NCBI RefSeq assembly: GCF_902686445.1
Contig: NC_062229.1
Span: forward strand, 3,063,003-3,127,002
DNA: 64,000 bases
Reading direction: 5' to 3'
Origin: Sciurus carolinensis
Lineage: Eukaryota; Chordata; Mammalia; Rodentia; Sciuridae
Shown here: positions 30,276 through 41,420 of the stretch, in pieces
Position numbering within the stretch: the first letter of the stretch is position 1
Layout: each line of letters begins with the position of its first letter
Translations under genes and position numbers: made by a program
Notes under the pieces: generated by a model
The model's input: only the letters and a program-made list of their open reading frames with translations
The model's database searches: none
Told to the model about the DNA's origin: nothing

Positions 30276-32555
30276 GCCCCATCTCACGAAGGAGACTCTG
30301 AGTCCAGTTCAGGATCCAGGGACAGGGCAGGCTCACTGTCCCAGCTCGTTGGCGCCTGGCTTCCCGCCACCCCGCAGCCTGGTTTCTCTTTCGAGCTCAG
30401 CGTGGGGGGCGGGGCAGACGGGGAGCTCAGGAGGGGCAGACACACAGGGACCTGGGACCCCCACGCCCCGTCCTGGAGCCTGCTGAGGGGGAGGGGGAGC
30501 TGGAGGGTGCAGAAGCCCCGCTCCGTGGTTCTTGCTCCACGTCACAGACACGTACCGTCGGGGACTTGTGTGGGCAGAAGACAGAGCGCAGTGCACCCTG
30601 GTTTAGTGGAGAAGAGAACCTGTCAGTGTGTGTTACTGGGAACTCCACAGCGTGGGCCTCAGGTGAGGCTGGCTCCAGGCACTCGGAATGGCCGAGCAGG
30701 AAGGAGTGCTTCCCGCTTGGATTCCTCATCCTGCCCGGGCCTGGCTCGCTCGCGGCTTAGGCAGCTCCAGCCTGCCCTGTACCAGCCCAGCCGCCGGGAG
30801 AGAAGAATGGTGTCACTCCCATGTGGCTCGCAGCTCCCTTTAGCCCCTGGCAGCTCACAGCTGGCCCGAGGCTAAGCGGTGGCAGGAGCGCCTCAGCCTG
30901 GTGCCTGGGTGGGTCCCCAAGCTTAGGGAGGCCGCGGGAAGAGGCGCCACTTCTCTGGGCGGGCACAGGACCCACCCTGGCGCAGGAGAGGAGCCCCAGC
31001 CAGGCCTGCCAGACCCGGCTGAAGCTGCTTGGCCGTTTTGGCTTCCGGTTGGGGCAGGGCTGCACCAGGGGGCGGGGCCTCACCGACCTCCTGGAGGAGG
31101 CCCTTCCTCCACCTCCCGGCCTCCACTTGGCCCAGCACGTTCCTCTGCCGGTGTTGCCCCTGCCCCTCACGCTGACCTCTCCTCCATCCCCAGTGTGGGT
31201 CGCAGTGCCAGCCCGACTGCTCTTGCTGGGCAACCCCAAGTCTGCGGCTGCCCTCTCTGGGCACCCAGCGGCTCCTCCGTGAGGGATAATGGTGGTGGCG
31301 CCGGCCGCCTTTGTGACCTGCTGGGGCCAGTCACGGGTATGCTTGGGGGACCTGCTGGCCGGGTGCAGGTGGCCCAGGCCTGGCAGGGAGAGCGCGGCCC
31401 CCGCCAAGCCACAGGATTGGCTGCGGGCGAGGCACGCGGCCCACACTGGCCCTGGGACTTGGCCCGGCAGGTGGCGGGAGGGGCCCCGGCTGTGCGGCCC
31501 AGCGGGCAGGGGGCGTCCGGCCCGCGCCCCGCAGTCCCTGCCCGGCCCCTCCTGTCCCCTCTGGACGCGCCTCGTCTCCCCCGCCCTGCCGCGTCTCTCT
31601 CCTCTCTTCTTCTCTCGTCTCTCCCCAGCTCCGTCTCTGTCCATCTGTCTCTCCTGCAGCCGCCCCGGCTCCAGGCGGCTGGAAGGCCGAGCACCACCTT
31701 CCTGGACGCGGCTGGACACTGGAGCTGGGCGGCCTGGCGCCCGCGGGGGGAAGGAGCCGCCAGGACAGACCCGCAGGCCCCAGGCCACAACCCCGAGCCA
31801 GAGGGTCAGCCCCGGACACAGGTTGGCTCCGGCTCTGGCTGTGGAGGTGCCAGTCCCCGGTCGGTGGCCGGCCGCCCTGGGCCTTGGCCAGGCAGGAGCG
31901 GGCGGAGGGGCGGCGGGGAGACGGGGCCCAGCAGCGGCCTCAGACCTCCCCCGGGCCTCCTCAGAGGCCCAGCCTCCCCGTGGCTCCAGGCTGGGACCAA
32001 GCCTGACAGGGCCTTTGGGACCTACCCGACCCCCACGCCTCCCGTGCCCCGTGAGGGGACCCGAGCGACTGGCTGCACCCCAGGAGGCTGCTGTTCGGTT
32101 CATCTGAGCCTCGACTTTGCGGCTCCTCGGCCTCCTGGCTGTGGGAGGCAGGGAGGGAAAGCGCTCCATCCTCCCTGGTCCTCTGCAGCCCACGCTGTGC
32201 CCAGGGGAGCTGTCGCAGGGTCCCCCTGCCCGGCTGTCTCCGGGCTCCTGCAGGCTGCTACCCCGCCGGCCACGCCCCACCTCTCCCCGCCTCGGCCTCC
32301 ACGTCCGCCTCGCTGCCTCCCTGTGGGTCTCAATCGCTCTACCCACGATGCACTGCCCCTGTCCTGACTTCAGGGCGTCCCCTAACCCTGGGGACCCCTG
32401 ATCTTGCTCCCGCAAAGGCAGAACCCCAGCCCCTCCCGGGGACCCTCCTCTGCATGCACCCGCAGGCAGCGATAGGATGGCTAGCTCTACGCAGGTGGGC
32501 GGTGGCGACCGCAGCCTGCCTCGGGGCGGGGCGGGGCCTGGAGACCTCGGTCCAC
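30276..32555. other. Intergenic GC-rich block, no gene recognised
   Basis: Very GC-rich, hence long open frames on both strands, including one of about 604 codons on the minus strand with Gly/Arg/Pro/Ser-rich, low-information sequence. A CT-rich stretch lies at 31560-31665. A CTCF-like motif lies at 31062-31075. Confidence 0.55.
31062..31075 (+). promoter_or_regulatory. CTCF-like motif
   Basis: GCACCAGGGGGCGG closely matches the CTCF core and does not lie in a recognised transposon. About 1.7 kb upstream of the ZNRF4 start. Confidence 0.5.
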
Positions 32556-32559
32556 TCCC

Positions 32560-32900
32560 AAGTGTCCCCATGGATGGAACGTTTCATGAGAATTCTGACC
32601 AATAAAAAAGGCCCTTCCCGTTTGACCCAGAAATTCTACCTGTGGCCTTTCATCTCTCGATGACATTGGTCACGTGCCATGTGGTCTGTGATCGCACGAT
32701 GGAGCGACTGCGTTCCCATCAAAAGGAAACTAGCTAGAGCGCTGTAGGCCTGGCCAGGCAGTGGAGTACTACTCACCCCTGAAAAGGAGTGGGACGCCTC
32801 CACCTACTGATGTGGCAGTCGTGGTGAGGAGGGAGAGGTGTGCACGCGGCACCGTTTGCAAAGCAGGGAGGGGAGGCACCCCAGTCCACTGGCATTTGCT
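32560..32900 (+). mobile_element. L1M 3' UTR fragment
   Basis: TTTGACCCAGAAATTCTACCTG near 32620, CAGTGGAGTACTACTCACCCCTGAAAAGGAGTGG near 32760 and a diverged continuation follow L1 3' UTR order in the sense direction. Confidence 0.8.
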
Positions 32901-33349
32901 GTCGGCACACGGGCCCTCTGGCCCTCGGTACCCACGGGCTCCACATCTGCAACTTCAGGCTTCAGCTGGACTGAGTGTCGCGGACACTCCTCTCGTCCTT
33001 CCTGAACAGCATGGTGGTCTTGCTGGGTTGGTTTCAAACCTCGTGGCCGCTTTCCCCAGGGAAGCCAAGTGTGGAGGTGCAGGGGCCCAGGGAGCAGCGT
33101 CTGAGCGCGTTCTTCAGGCTCCGCCCCTTGGCTTGTCGTGGCCTGACCTCCCAGTCACACACGTTGGTGCCCAATAACGGCAGGTCCACTGTATGCAGTA
33201 GGTGCACCATAAAGGCCGGCTGCTGCTGCAGTGTGGGGAGCACAAGGTCCTCTGGGGTGGTGCCACTCAGCTCAGGCCCGTGGCTGCTGCGGGAGAGGCG
33301 TCCCCGTCAGACGCAGGCGGCTGATCCATCGTGAACCGAAGACGCGGCC
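32901..33349. other. Intergenic, no gene recognised
   Basis: Mixed composition between L1 and minisatellite. Nothing assignable. Confidence 0.4.
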
Positions 33350-33716
33350 TTGGGGACCTGTGCCCACACACGGGGACCCTCGGGGACCGTGCCCACACGC
33401 GGGGACCCTCGGGGGACCGTGCCCACACGCGGGGACCCTCGGGGACCCGTGCCCACACGCGGGGACCCTCGGGGACCCGTGCCCACACGCGGGGACCCTC
33501 GGGGGACCGTGCCCACACGCGGGGACCCTCGGGGACCGTGCCCACACGCGGGGACCCTCGGGGACCCGTGCCCACACGCGGGGACCCTCGGGGGACCGTG
33601 CCCACACGCGGGGACCCTCAGGGGACCGTGCCCACACGCGGGGACCCTCGGGGACCGTGCCCACACGCGGGGACCCTCGGGGACCGTGCCCACACGCGGG
33701 GACCCTCGGGCACGGC
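33350..33716. repeat. Minisatellite, 12 units of 29-30 bp
   Basis: Units begin with GCCCACAC at 33362, 33391, 33421, 33451, 33481, 33511, 33540, 33570, 33600, 33630, 33659 and 33688. Differences are mainly the number of G or C bases in the GGGGACCCGT junction, giving 29 or 30 bp. The unit has no stop codon in most frames, which explains long repetitive open frames (for example AHTRGPSG) on both strands. The length changes shift frame, so it is not coding. Confidence 0.95.
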
Positions 33717-34784
33717 CACCACCCCGCACCCCGCTCTGCGCTTTCACCTCCTCACTCGGGTCCCCTGGAGGCTGGGAGGTCAGAGTGACCACACTCCCCT
33801 CCAGGGTCCCTGCTCTCGGTCAGCTTCCGGTCACTGTGACGAAGGCTGAGGCAGTCAGCTCAGGAGGAGGACTGAGCTCACGGAGGTCCCCAGGCTGCCT
33901 CTGCGGAGCTCGGAGGGAAGCGGAGAGGGAGGGACAGCGTCCAGGGCCCCTCGGGCTCCCGCAGGCCCCGCAGGAGGCCTCCCGGCCCGTTGCCCAGGCT
34001 GCCAGGGTCCTCGCCCCCCCCGGAACCTTCCGCCCTGGCTCAGTGTCGCCTGTGACCCTCTGGAGTGCACCTGTCGGGTGTGGGCGGACTCTGGCCATCT
34101 GAGGGTGGTGGCCGGTGGCCGGGCGTCTCTTCCTGGGCCCCATTCCCGTCCGTCCGTCTGTCCGTCCCCGGGTCCTTGTCCCTGGTCCTCACCCTGTTCC
34201 TGGCAGCCACCTGACCCTGTGCCAGGCGCTGGACCAGAGTGGCCGCAGGCCCCCGGTCCCCACCCTGGGCTCTGCCAGGCAGAGGCTGCTGGACTCTGTC
34301 CAGACCAATGAGCAGGACGCTCTGGAGGGCGAGGCCACCTGCGAGGCTGGCCGGGCACGGGGGGCCACAGAGCCCGGGAGGCCACAGAGCCCCGGAGGAC
34401 AGCGCACGAGCTTCCAGGAGGGAACCCGGCGGGCGCCTCCTGGGCTCTGGGCAGCAGCAGAGCCCGCCTGGCCGGGAGAAGCCAGGCACCTCACGGAGGG
34501 ACCTTCTGCAAAGACCTGCAGGGCCTCCAAGAGTGGAGGTCAGATGGATGAGGACAGACTGGGGGCCGTCTGACGGGGACGGGGTGACAGACGACTCGGC
34601 AGCACGTGGGCCCCTGGTTGGGGTCCTGGGACCCCGGGACAGAAAGAAGGCCTTAGTGGAGGATCTGGGGGGTGGTCTCCTAGGAGAGACTAGAATGCGT
34701 GGCTGGGCCTGCGGGTCCTGGGGCACAGCTGGGCAGGAGGAAGAAGTGGACAGTGTCCAGGGGCTCTGCCACTGCGCCACGCCC
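33717..34784. other. Intergenic, no gene recognised
   Basis: GC-rich with open frames on both strands and TCCGTCCGTCTGTCCGTCC at 34147-34166. No gene or repeat recognised. Confidence 0.5.
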
Positions 34785-34918
34785 ACCCCTCATTATTTTT
34801 TATTCTAATACAGGGTCTCGATAAGTTGCTGAGGCTGGCCTCCAACTTGCAATCCTCCTGCCTCAGCCTCCCAGGTACCTGGGAGGGGAAGCGTGGCCAC
34901 CACACCCAGCCAAAGTCT
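34785..34918 (-). mobile_element. B1-dID left-half SINE
   Basis: TTTTTTATTCTAATACAGGGTCTCGATAAGTTGCTGAGGCTGGCC, ATCCTCCTGCCTCAGCCTCCCAGG and GCGTGGCCACCACACCCAGCC are the complement of the B1 half, without the ID part. Confidence 0.85.
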
Positions 34919-34924
34919 GTCTTT

Positions 34925-35130
34925 TAAAATCTGGCGGAACTCAGTACGGCGGGTGGATGGCGGAGTGACAGGGTGCCAGGCGGCTGTCCCTGTCCGATCG
35001 TCCCCCTGTGCTTATGTAAGATGTTAACTTCAGGGGAAGCCGCGAGAAGGGTGCTCAGGAACTCTATGCTATTTTTGCAATTTTTCTGTAAGTTTAAAAT
35101 TATTTCAAAACAAAACATTTTTAAAAAATA
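34925..35130 (+). mobile_element. L1M-type 3' end
   Basis: CTTATGTAAGATGTTAACTTCAGGGGAAGCC near 35011 and CTATTTTTGCAATTTTTCTGTAAGTTTAAAATTATTTC near 35069 are the last segment of an old L1 3' UTR, followed by an A-rich tail. Confidence 0.85.
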
Positions 35131-36230
35131 ACAGAAATCCTTAGGCACTAAAAAAACTCCCTAAGGCACTAAGGAAAAGAAAGTCTGAGGAGGAGGCCGA
35201 GGCCGGCGCAGGGCGGGGCAGGCAGAGGCGAGCTGGGACCCGCCGCCTGCTTTTGTTGCCTGAGCGGCTGGTCGACTTGGGTCCCAAGCAGCCGGGAGGG
35301 GCGGGCAGGAAGAGGCTGGGCGCGGGGCTCCTGCCGGGAGGCCGGGAGGCCCCGGGGCAGCATGAAGCACTGAGGGCAGAGCTGCCGGCAGGAGCGGCTG
35401 CTTCGGGCGAGGCTGCCCTGTGGGCACCTCCCAGCGCCCCCAGGACCAGCACCGAGGGAGGGGCGCAGTGCTGACCCCCAGCAGCCACCAGCAGACGCAG
35501 AGCCCCTCGGGCAGGGCTGAGGACGGATGCCGCCAACCACACCCTGTGGAGCTGCGGACCCCAGGCAGCCCCGCGAGCTCCCCGGGACTACGGAAACCCG
35601 CGGGTGCGACAGGCAGGGAGAACACCGCGCACCAGACGGTGCACCTCGCAGGTGCTCCCCAGCACACGGCGCCCGCCTTCCCTCACCCCAGAAACCCCTA
35701 ACGTGCAGCCCGGCCACAGCCTGGGAGGCAGAGCCACAGGATGCCACTGCAGCTCTGAGGAGATCCTCTTGGCTGCTCAGGGATAATAACGGGGTGCGGA
35801 GGAGCCTGGGAGGTGTGGGACAGGCATCCAGGCTGCAGGTGATACGGGCTCAGACCAGTGCAGTAGCAGTCAGGGAGGAACACAGCCGCCGGAAGTCCCG
35901 TCTTGAACTGCAGGTGCTGACGAGGAGGTGGGGGGATGCGCGGGTTCTGCCGTAAGTGGCAGGTGAAGCGAGGACCCCAGGAGAAGCAGACGTGGGTCGG
36001 AACCCTGCTGGGTCCCAGGCCCCGGAAGGAATCCAAGGGATGCCCGGTTGGCAGCCGGCCGGCAGCAGCGGAGCCTGGGCAGGTGGGAGGATCGGGCCCC
36101 TGGGGCGTGTTGGCCGCAGGCCCAGCTGGCAACCGCTGGGCTGTGATGTAACTTGCCAGGCGGAACCGAGCCCCGGAGCCCAGGCGGGAAGGCACAGCTT
36201 GCCAACCGCGAACGAGTCTCGCCTCCAAAT
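35131..36230. other. Intergenic, no gene recognised
   Basis: GC-rich, no transposon recognised. Overlapping open frames on both strands are compositionally driven. Confidence 0.5.
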
Positions 36231-36234
36231 GGTG

Positions 36235-36380
36235 GCGGGGCGCGTGTGTGCATGTGCGCGCGCGTGTGTTTTAATTCGGGAATGAGTCGGATTCTAATTC
36301 CGCCGACTCCAGGCGGGAAGCAGCTGCCTAACGAGCTCCCCTGGATTGAAATAGCCGGCATCTGCCTGCTGCCGGTGCCA
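36235..36380. other. GT/GC microsatellite plus AT-rich island
   Basis: CGTGTGTGCATGTGCGCGCGCGTGTGTT at 36242-36270, then TTTTAATTCGGG, TCTAATTCCGCC and GGATTGAAATAG. The non-repetitive part resembles the other AT-rich islands of this window. Confidence 0.45.
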
Positions 36381-37040
36381 GCGTCGCCCAGGCCACCCCA
36401 CGGCTCCCAGGCCCCAGCCTCGCGGCTTGGGGTGCGGAGGGGGCCTGGGGGCTGCTGTGGAGAATGTGGGGGTGGCCGTCCCAAGACCCCGACCACCAGG
36501 CCACCTGGCGTGAGCAACCTGGATTCTGCACGGTGTTTCCGAGGCCTTGGTATCCAGCAGGCACTCCATAGGTGCTCAGAGACCCAGATGAGAGCCACAC
36601 GGCCACTGCAAATCGGGCCTCTCTTCTCCCCCACCCAGTCGCACAGTGGCAGCTCCAGGTCCCATCCTGAGCCTGAGACGGGACCCTCGCTCCGTACGGG
36701 TGCGTCACCTCTACCCCAGGGCCACGGGCACCGCGTCTGAGAAAACCAGAGCTTGACGAGACCCTGTGGGGCCGGCAGCCCAGGCAGATGGTGGGCGTGT
36801 CCCCTGGACCCTCAGCGGCATGGCCAGGACCGCCCAGCCCGCCTCCTCTGTGACAGGAGGGACTGAGGAGAGTTGTGCAGACGCAGCCCAGGCCCCGAGA
36901 TTCCTCTCCCACTGTAAAGGACTCTGCGGTGTCGCCTCTAAGGGCAGAGAGGAGGGAGGGGCCGCCTAAGCTGGACGGGAGGCCGGAGGGCTCACCTGAG
37001 GGGCGGCTTTGAGGTGAAAGCGCAACGGGGAGGGCTGTCC
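36381..37040. other. Intergenic, no gene recognised
   Basis: GC-rich; CCAGCAGGCACTCCATAGGTGCTCAG near 36554 may be a MIR/L2 tail. Otherwise unassigned. Confidence 0.45.
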
Positions 37041-37044
37041 ACAC

Positions 37045-37250
37045 ACAACTCAAGAGCAGAGGTTCCAGGCAGCAGATCGGCGAGTGCAAAGGCCCTGAGG
37101 CAGCCCAGGCTTGGGTGCTCCCCAAACAGCAAGGCGCCCGTGGCTGGCGCAGGCTCGGGGAGGCCTCGGCTGCCCCTGCGGGAGGCACAGGTGGCTTCAG
37201 CCTAACCCAAGGGCAGTAGGGAGCCCCTGCAGATTCCGGGTGGGGAGGAG
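37045..37250 (-). mobile_element. L2 LINE fragment
   Basis: GAGTGCAAAGGCCCTGAGGCAGCCCAGG near 37081 is the inverted L2 landmark. CAGTAGGGAGCCCCTGCAGATTCCGGG near 37215 continues the inverted order. Confidence 0.75.
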
Positions 37251-37284
37251 GGAGAGTCGACTTTCTGCTGGGTGCACAGCTCTC

Positions 37285-37345
37285 CCTGGCGTCTCTGTGA
37301 GCATTCATTAAGTGACTTCTGGATACCAACCCTTAGAGAACACCA
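37285..37345 (-). mobile_element. MIR/L2 tail fragment
   Basis: GCATTCATTAAGTGACTTCTGGATACC is an inverted tail (caagcatttattgagcacctac type). Short. Confidence 0.5.
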
Positions 37346-37529
37346 TGCAGAGTGCACGCTGCTCTCGGCCAGGTCAGAAGACACACTGAAGGGGGTGGAC
37401 TCCCGCCCCAGCCTGCTCCAGGACACCCTGGCCAGTCCCTGCCCTGGACTGCCACCTGCCAGCCACGTGGCCTGCCCTGTCTCCCCTTCCTAACCGAGTC
37501 CAGTCGTCTCAAGAGGAAGGAAAAGACCC

Positions 37530-38490
37530 GCGCTTGGGATGTGCAGCCCGCCGAGGTCGCCATCTGGGTCGAGCTCGGTCCCAGCTTGGTGCTAGCGGGG
37601 GGAGGGGAAGCCTTTCCGGGATGGTACCAGAGGCGGACTGTCGCTGGGGAACTGGGCCTCTCCTCTTTCCCGCTTTCCGCTCCCGGCCACGCACGGAGCA
37701 GCTCTCTCCGCCGCACGCTCCCATTGCGAGGTGCCGCCCACCGTGGGCCCCAGGCAACAGGGCCCAAACCTCTAGGACGTGAGCAGAGCGAACCCTGTGT
37801 CTGTCTAAGCTGATGGCCCCGGGCATTTTGTTACAGCAACGGAAAGCTGACCAGTAGCCCCAACCCCTTCTGGAGAGAAGCACGCCTAGCAGGTGACCCA
37901 GCCCCGCGCGCCCAGGGGTCTCACCGGGAAAATGCCAGCGCACACCCACGTGACCCGTGTGCCCACGGCTCGGACCGAGCTGGGAACCGCACCATGTGAG
38001 GAGGATGCAGCCTGGCCCAGAAGCTCGTGCTGAGCAGAGCATGTGAGGCCGAGGCGGGAGGATCTCAGGTCAAGGCCAGCCTGGGCAACTTAGCGAGGCC
38101 GAGGCTCAAGAGAAAGAAGAAAATGCAAAGTCCTTGCAATGCCCACAGCCGGTCGGGGTGCTTGGGAGGGGCGCGGGGAGGGTCAGGGGCTGCAGGGCCG
38201 GGTCTGGGGTCAGCACTCTCGGTCCCGCGGCGGCCGTGCGCATGGCCGCTGGGCTGACGCAGATCCTGCGCTGGGGCTCCGCCTGCGCCTGGGCTTCCTC
38301 GCCCTGAGCAGAGGCCTGGACGCTGCGTACCGCGCACGCCCACGCGGGTGGCCGAGCAGCAGAGTCCGGGCTGCGGGTCGCGCGCACCACGGCCGCGCTC
38401 CGGAGCCCCGCCCCGCCCTGCACCCTGCGCCCTGCGCCACGTGCCCGTTGCGCGCCGCTCCAGGCCAGCAGCGCCCCCCTCAAGAGTAAG
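37530..38490. promoter_or_regulatory. CpG-rich block with a donor-like boundary
   Basis: CpG-rich in two parts (37540-37720 and 38210-38470), separated by a SINE. The second part includes GGTCCCGCGGCGGCCGTGCGC near 38220 and GTGCCCGTTGCGCGCC near 38441, and ends AAGA then GTAAGTCA at about 38485, a good splice-donor word. It could be the first exon of an unannotated plus-strand transcript; no protein is recognisable. Confidence 0.35.
38010..38120 (+). mobile_element. B1 SINE left-half fragment
   Basis: GTGAGGCCGAGGCGGGAGGATCTCAGGTCAAGGCCAGCCTGGGCAACTTAGCGAGGCCG is the B1 half. The 5' end and ID half are missing. Confidence 0.8.
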
Positions 38491-38544
38491 TCACCCCCTG
38501 TTCCTCTCCGGGAAGAGGAGATGGGGCAGCTTGAGAGGAAGGCG

Positions 38545-38800
38545 GTTTGGGATCAGAGAGATTCGGATCCAGTTCAGCCTCTGACACCTCTTGGCTGTGT
38601 GACCTTGGTCACCTCATCAGCAACATGGGATAATAAGTGTTCCTTCCATGTGGCGGTGCTTCTGTGCGTCCGGAAGTGGCTCTGAGGCAGAGCTTAGCGT
38701 GCACAAGACCCAGGCAGCATCCCCCAAATTTTATAAAGTTCTCAGTGTGGGGCCAGGTATACAGTAGGTGCTACACGAGTGTCAGCTACCTTGAGGAGCC
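38545..38800 (+). mobile_element. MIR SINE
   Basis: GATTCGGATCCAGTTCAGCCTCTGACACCTCTTGGCTGTGTGACCTTGG, then CCTCATCAGCAACATGGGATAATAAG and a tail GGGGCCAGGTATACAGTAGGTGCTAC. Near-complete order with an internal insertion near 38640-38710. Confidence 0.85.
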
Positions 38801-39285
38801 TATTCTTACCATTCGTGGAGCGCTGGGCCCTGTCCTGGGCCACCCCCATGCTCACGCTGTATCTCTTCATCTTTCCGCTGGCATCTTACATATGGAGGCG
38901 CAAAGCCCAGGAAAGGCTTGGTCCCCACCTCGAGCAGCAGAAGGACCTCGGAGTCGCTTCAGTGACATGCGAAAACACCCGGCCCCTGGCTGAGGGAGCC
39001 CCCTGCCTGCAGCTTAGCGACCTGTTTCCCCGGAGGGGAGGAGGTTGGGCAGCGGCGGCAGGGCCGGGTCTCTGGGAAGGTGGGGGTGGGGCAGGGCCGG
39101 TCTCCGGGTGCCCGGGGGCGGGAAGCTGCAGGAGGGGCCCTGGGCGCTGGCAGAGGCCTGGGGCAGAAGCCCTGGGTGGAGCGGCTGCTCCCGAGGCCTC
39201 GGGGCGTGGCCCAGTGACAGGAGGGCCCAGGACAGGGACTCCGGGAGGGCCTGGACTGTGGAGGCAGGGTGGAGCTGGGCGGGCT
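38801..39285. other. Intergenic with a possible inverted MIR remnant
   Basis: TCTTCATCTTTCCGCTGGCATCTTACATATGGAGGCGCAAAGCCC near 38865 may be an inverted MIR. The rest is G-rich and unassigned. Confidence 0.4.
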
Positions 39286-39289
39286 TGTG

Positions 39290-39440
39290 GGGACTCACGC
39301 GAGCACCTTTGGGTGATGGAATGTTCTGGAACTGGATGGAGGTGATGGCCTCACAGTGTGGGGTGGTACCAAGGGTCACTAACGGAAGGTCTGGACAGAT
39401 CTGTATCTTTGACCACAATAAATTTTTAAGAGTTTTAGAC
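39290..39440 (+). mobile_element. L1M 3' end
   Basis: GGGTGATGGAATGTTCTGGAACTGGATGGAGGTGATGG then GTATCTTTGACCACAATAAATTTTTAAG follows the L1 3' terminal order. Confidence 0.85.
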
Positions 39441-40200
39441 ACTAAAGCGTTCTGGGGCGCCGGGCTTTCTTCCGGGGCGCTGGAGTGTTCTGGAGCTGGA
39501 GAGCAGAGTGGACACAGTGCCTTCCAAGCAGCTCCCTCTGTGCCCGTGAACTTCATCTGCATGAAGAGGACGAAACCAAACAAGAGCCCCCGCCCTGGGC
39601 CGCCTCCCCCACGCCGGGCACAGAAGCTTCCAGAAGGCCCCGCCTTGGCCTGGCTCCCCTCGCGGGCCCCCCACAGGAGCCCCGCAGGCGGGGTGCCACC
39701 TGGCCAGGAGTTCCTGCCAGTTTCAACACCAGCTCCGTCTCTCTGGACCTGAACGGGCCAGGTGGCTCGCTTGGTCCTGAGCAGTCCACAGACGCCTCCC
39801 CCTGCCCCCGCCGTCTAAGGTGCTTGTTCTGAGTCCCTCTCTCCTTGTGAGGGCTGCAGAGTGGCCCAGGCCCAGCAACTCTCTTCTGTGGCCTCCAGGC
39901 CTCCCCTCTGCAGCCTCCACCCCTGCGCACAGCCAGAGGGTCTGTTTAGGACGGGGGCGGGGGATACTCCTGCTCACCCCTGGCCCAGCCAAAATCCTCC
40001 CCAATTCCAAACCACAGTGCCACTGCCATTACCCCATCCAGTCCTTACCGAGGAGAGAGAGAGGCTGGGGCGCCTGAGAGGGTGGGAAGGGCTGTCCGGG
40101 GACGGGGTGGGTGGCTCCCAGACCCGGCAGGGAGCTGGGCCAGGCTGGGGCCGGGCTGGGGTGCCTGGAGCCCTCCGCCCACCCTGCCCGCTGCCGGATC
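39441..40200. other. Intergenic, no gene recognised
   Basis: GC-rich, no gene or repeat recognised; open frames compositionally driven. Confidence 0.5.
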
Positions 40201-40204
40201 TCGC

Positions 40205-40330
40205 CCATCAACACTCGCCAGAGAGGCAGGAAATATTTTCTCTCCGGCTGACACTTTCGGCAAAATACAATTCCTCCAGTTTTTTTCTGTGCAAAAAACA
40301 TGTCCATCAAGACCGTCCCCACGGCGACGC
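40205..40330. other. AT-rich island, possible conserved non-coding element
   Basis: GGCAGGAAATATTTTCTCTCC near 40223, CAAAATACAATTCCTCC near 40260 and TGTGCAAAAAACATGTCCATC near 40287 stand out from GC-rich flanks and match no repeat I recognise. Confidence 0.4.
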
Positions 40331-40529
40331 AGAGGGAGGCTCTGGGTTGGCCCGGGCTGCGGAACACGCTCCGAGGAGAGGGCGCATCTGTCTCTCCTCC
40401 CCCAGCGGGAGGGCGGCAGGAAAACAGCCAGAATAACAGGAAAGGCCAGGCGCTGGCGGGTGCTGGCCAGGCCGGACGCTCCACCATGCGCCGGCTACCG
40501 ACCCCCACAGCTCCACCATTAGCCCCTCC

Positions 40530-40620
40530 AGCTTTGGAGGAGAAAGCCGACCTCAGAGACAGAAAGCCTCTTTCCCAAAGTCACACAGCAAAGCTATGAT
40601 TTAATTCCAGTTCCTACTCG
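40530..40620 (-). mobile_element. MIR SINE fragment
   Basis: CCTCTTTCCCAAAGTCACACAGCAAAGCTATGATTTAATTCCAG is the inverted MIR box-B side. Confidence 0.8.
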
Positions 40621-40874
40621 ACCTCTCCAGAGATGCCTGGGGAGCCTCTTCCCAGGAGAGAGCGGGAGGAAACCCTGGGATCAGCAAGGGCTCCAGCCTG
40701 ACTCCACGCAGCACTTCCCCCGTGGCCAGCAGCCCTCAGTTAAATCAGCCCTGACCTCCTCTCTAGTTGCCAACGCTCTTCATCCATGTGAGTCCCCCCA
40801 GGTCCTGAGGTGGGATCAAGTGTGGCAGCCACGGCAGCTGGTCAGGCAAAGGATACGAATAGACCTCAGGCCTG

Positions 40875-41010
40875 CTGCAGGGCCACATCTGTCATCCCAG
40901 GCACCCAGGAGGCTGAGGCAGGAGGCTGGGGTGCGGCTTGGAGTGGAGCCTTGCCCAGCACGTGCAAGGCCTGGCTCCATCCCCAGCTCGGGCAGTGGGG
41001 TCTAGAGTCT
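40875..41010 (+). mobile_element. B1-dID SINE, deleted form
   Basis: TGTCATCCCAGGCACCCAGGAGGCTGAGGCAGGAGG joins directly to an ID-like half (GCGGCTTGGAGTGGAGCCTTGCCCAGCACGTGCAAGGCCTGGCTCCATCCCCAGC), lacking the middle of the B1 half. Confidence 0.75.
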
Positions 41011-41214
41011 GGGAACCAGGCCTCCCAGGTCCCCCGCTTCCTCACCCCAGTGGGAAGACAGCCCGCCTCCCCTCACCGCCAGTGTTCTGGGAAATAAGGA
41101 GACCATCGCCACCAGCACGGGACTGAGTCAGGCCGCCGGTGCCCGGCGCTCTCAGCCCTGCTGTTTCTCCTGAGTCTGGGGCGGCCGTATGGGTGGCAGA
41201 CGTAGCAGGGCACA

Positions 41215-41420
41215 GGAAGGGGTAGTGCGGCCTCAAATCCCAGCCCTGCCACTCCTCGCTGTGCAACCTCAAGCAGGTTGCTTAACCTCTCAGTGCTGCG
41301 GCTTCCTTGCCTGTGAAAGGGACTCATGCAAATAACTCCTGCCTTCCAAGGTAAAATGCTGTTCCAAACACCGTGTGGGATGAGGACAGGCGCAGCAGGT
41401 GCTTGTAAATGTGGAGAACA
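41215..41420 (+). mobile_element. MIR SINE, near full length
   Basis: CAAATCCCAGCCCTGCCACTCCTCGCTGTGCAACC, CAAGCAGGTTGCTTAACCTCTCAGTGC, CCTTGCCTGTGAAAGGGACTCATG and a tail GGCGCAGCAGGTGCTTGTAAATG. Confidence 0.9.

Noticed and set aside
30757..32571. Minus-strand open frame of about 604 codons
   Set aside because: Composition is Gly/Arg/Pro/Ser-rich, no domain is recognisable, and open frames also run on the opposite strand. It is explained by very high GC content and few stop codons.
33231..34102. Repetitive proteins (AHTRGPSG-type and GSPRVGTV-type) over the minisatellite
   Set aside because: Produced by the 29-30 bp tandem repeat; open on both strands and in several frames, with frame-shifting unit lengths.
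38779..39345. Plus-strand 188-codon frame with a hydrophobic start
   Set aside because: Its start lies in MIR sequence, and the hydrophobic stretch is the translated repeat, not a signal peptide or membrane helix of a gene.
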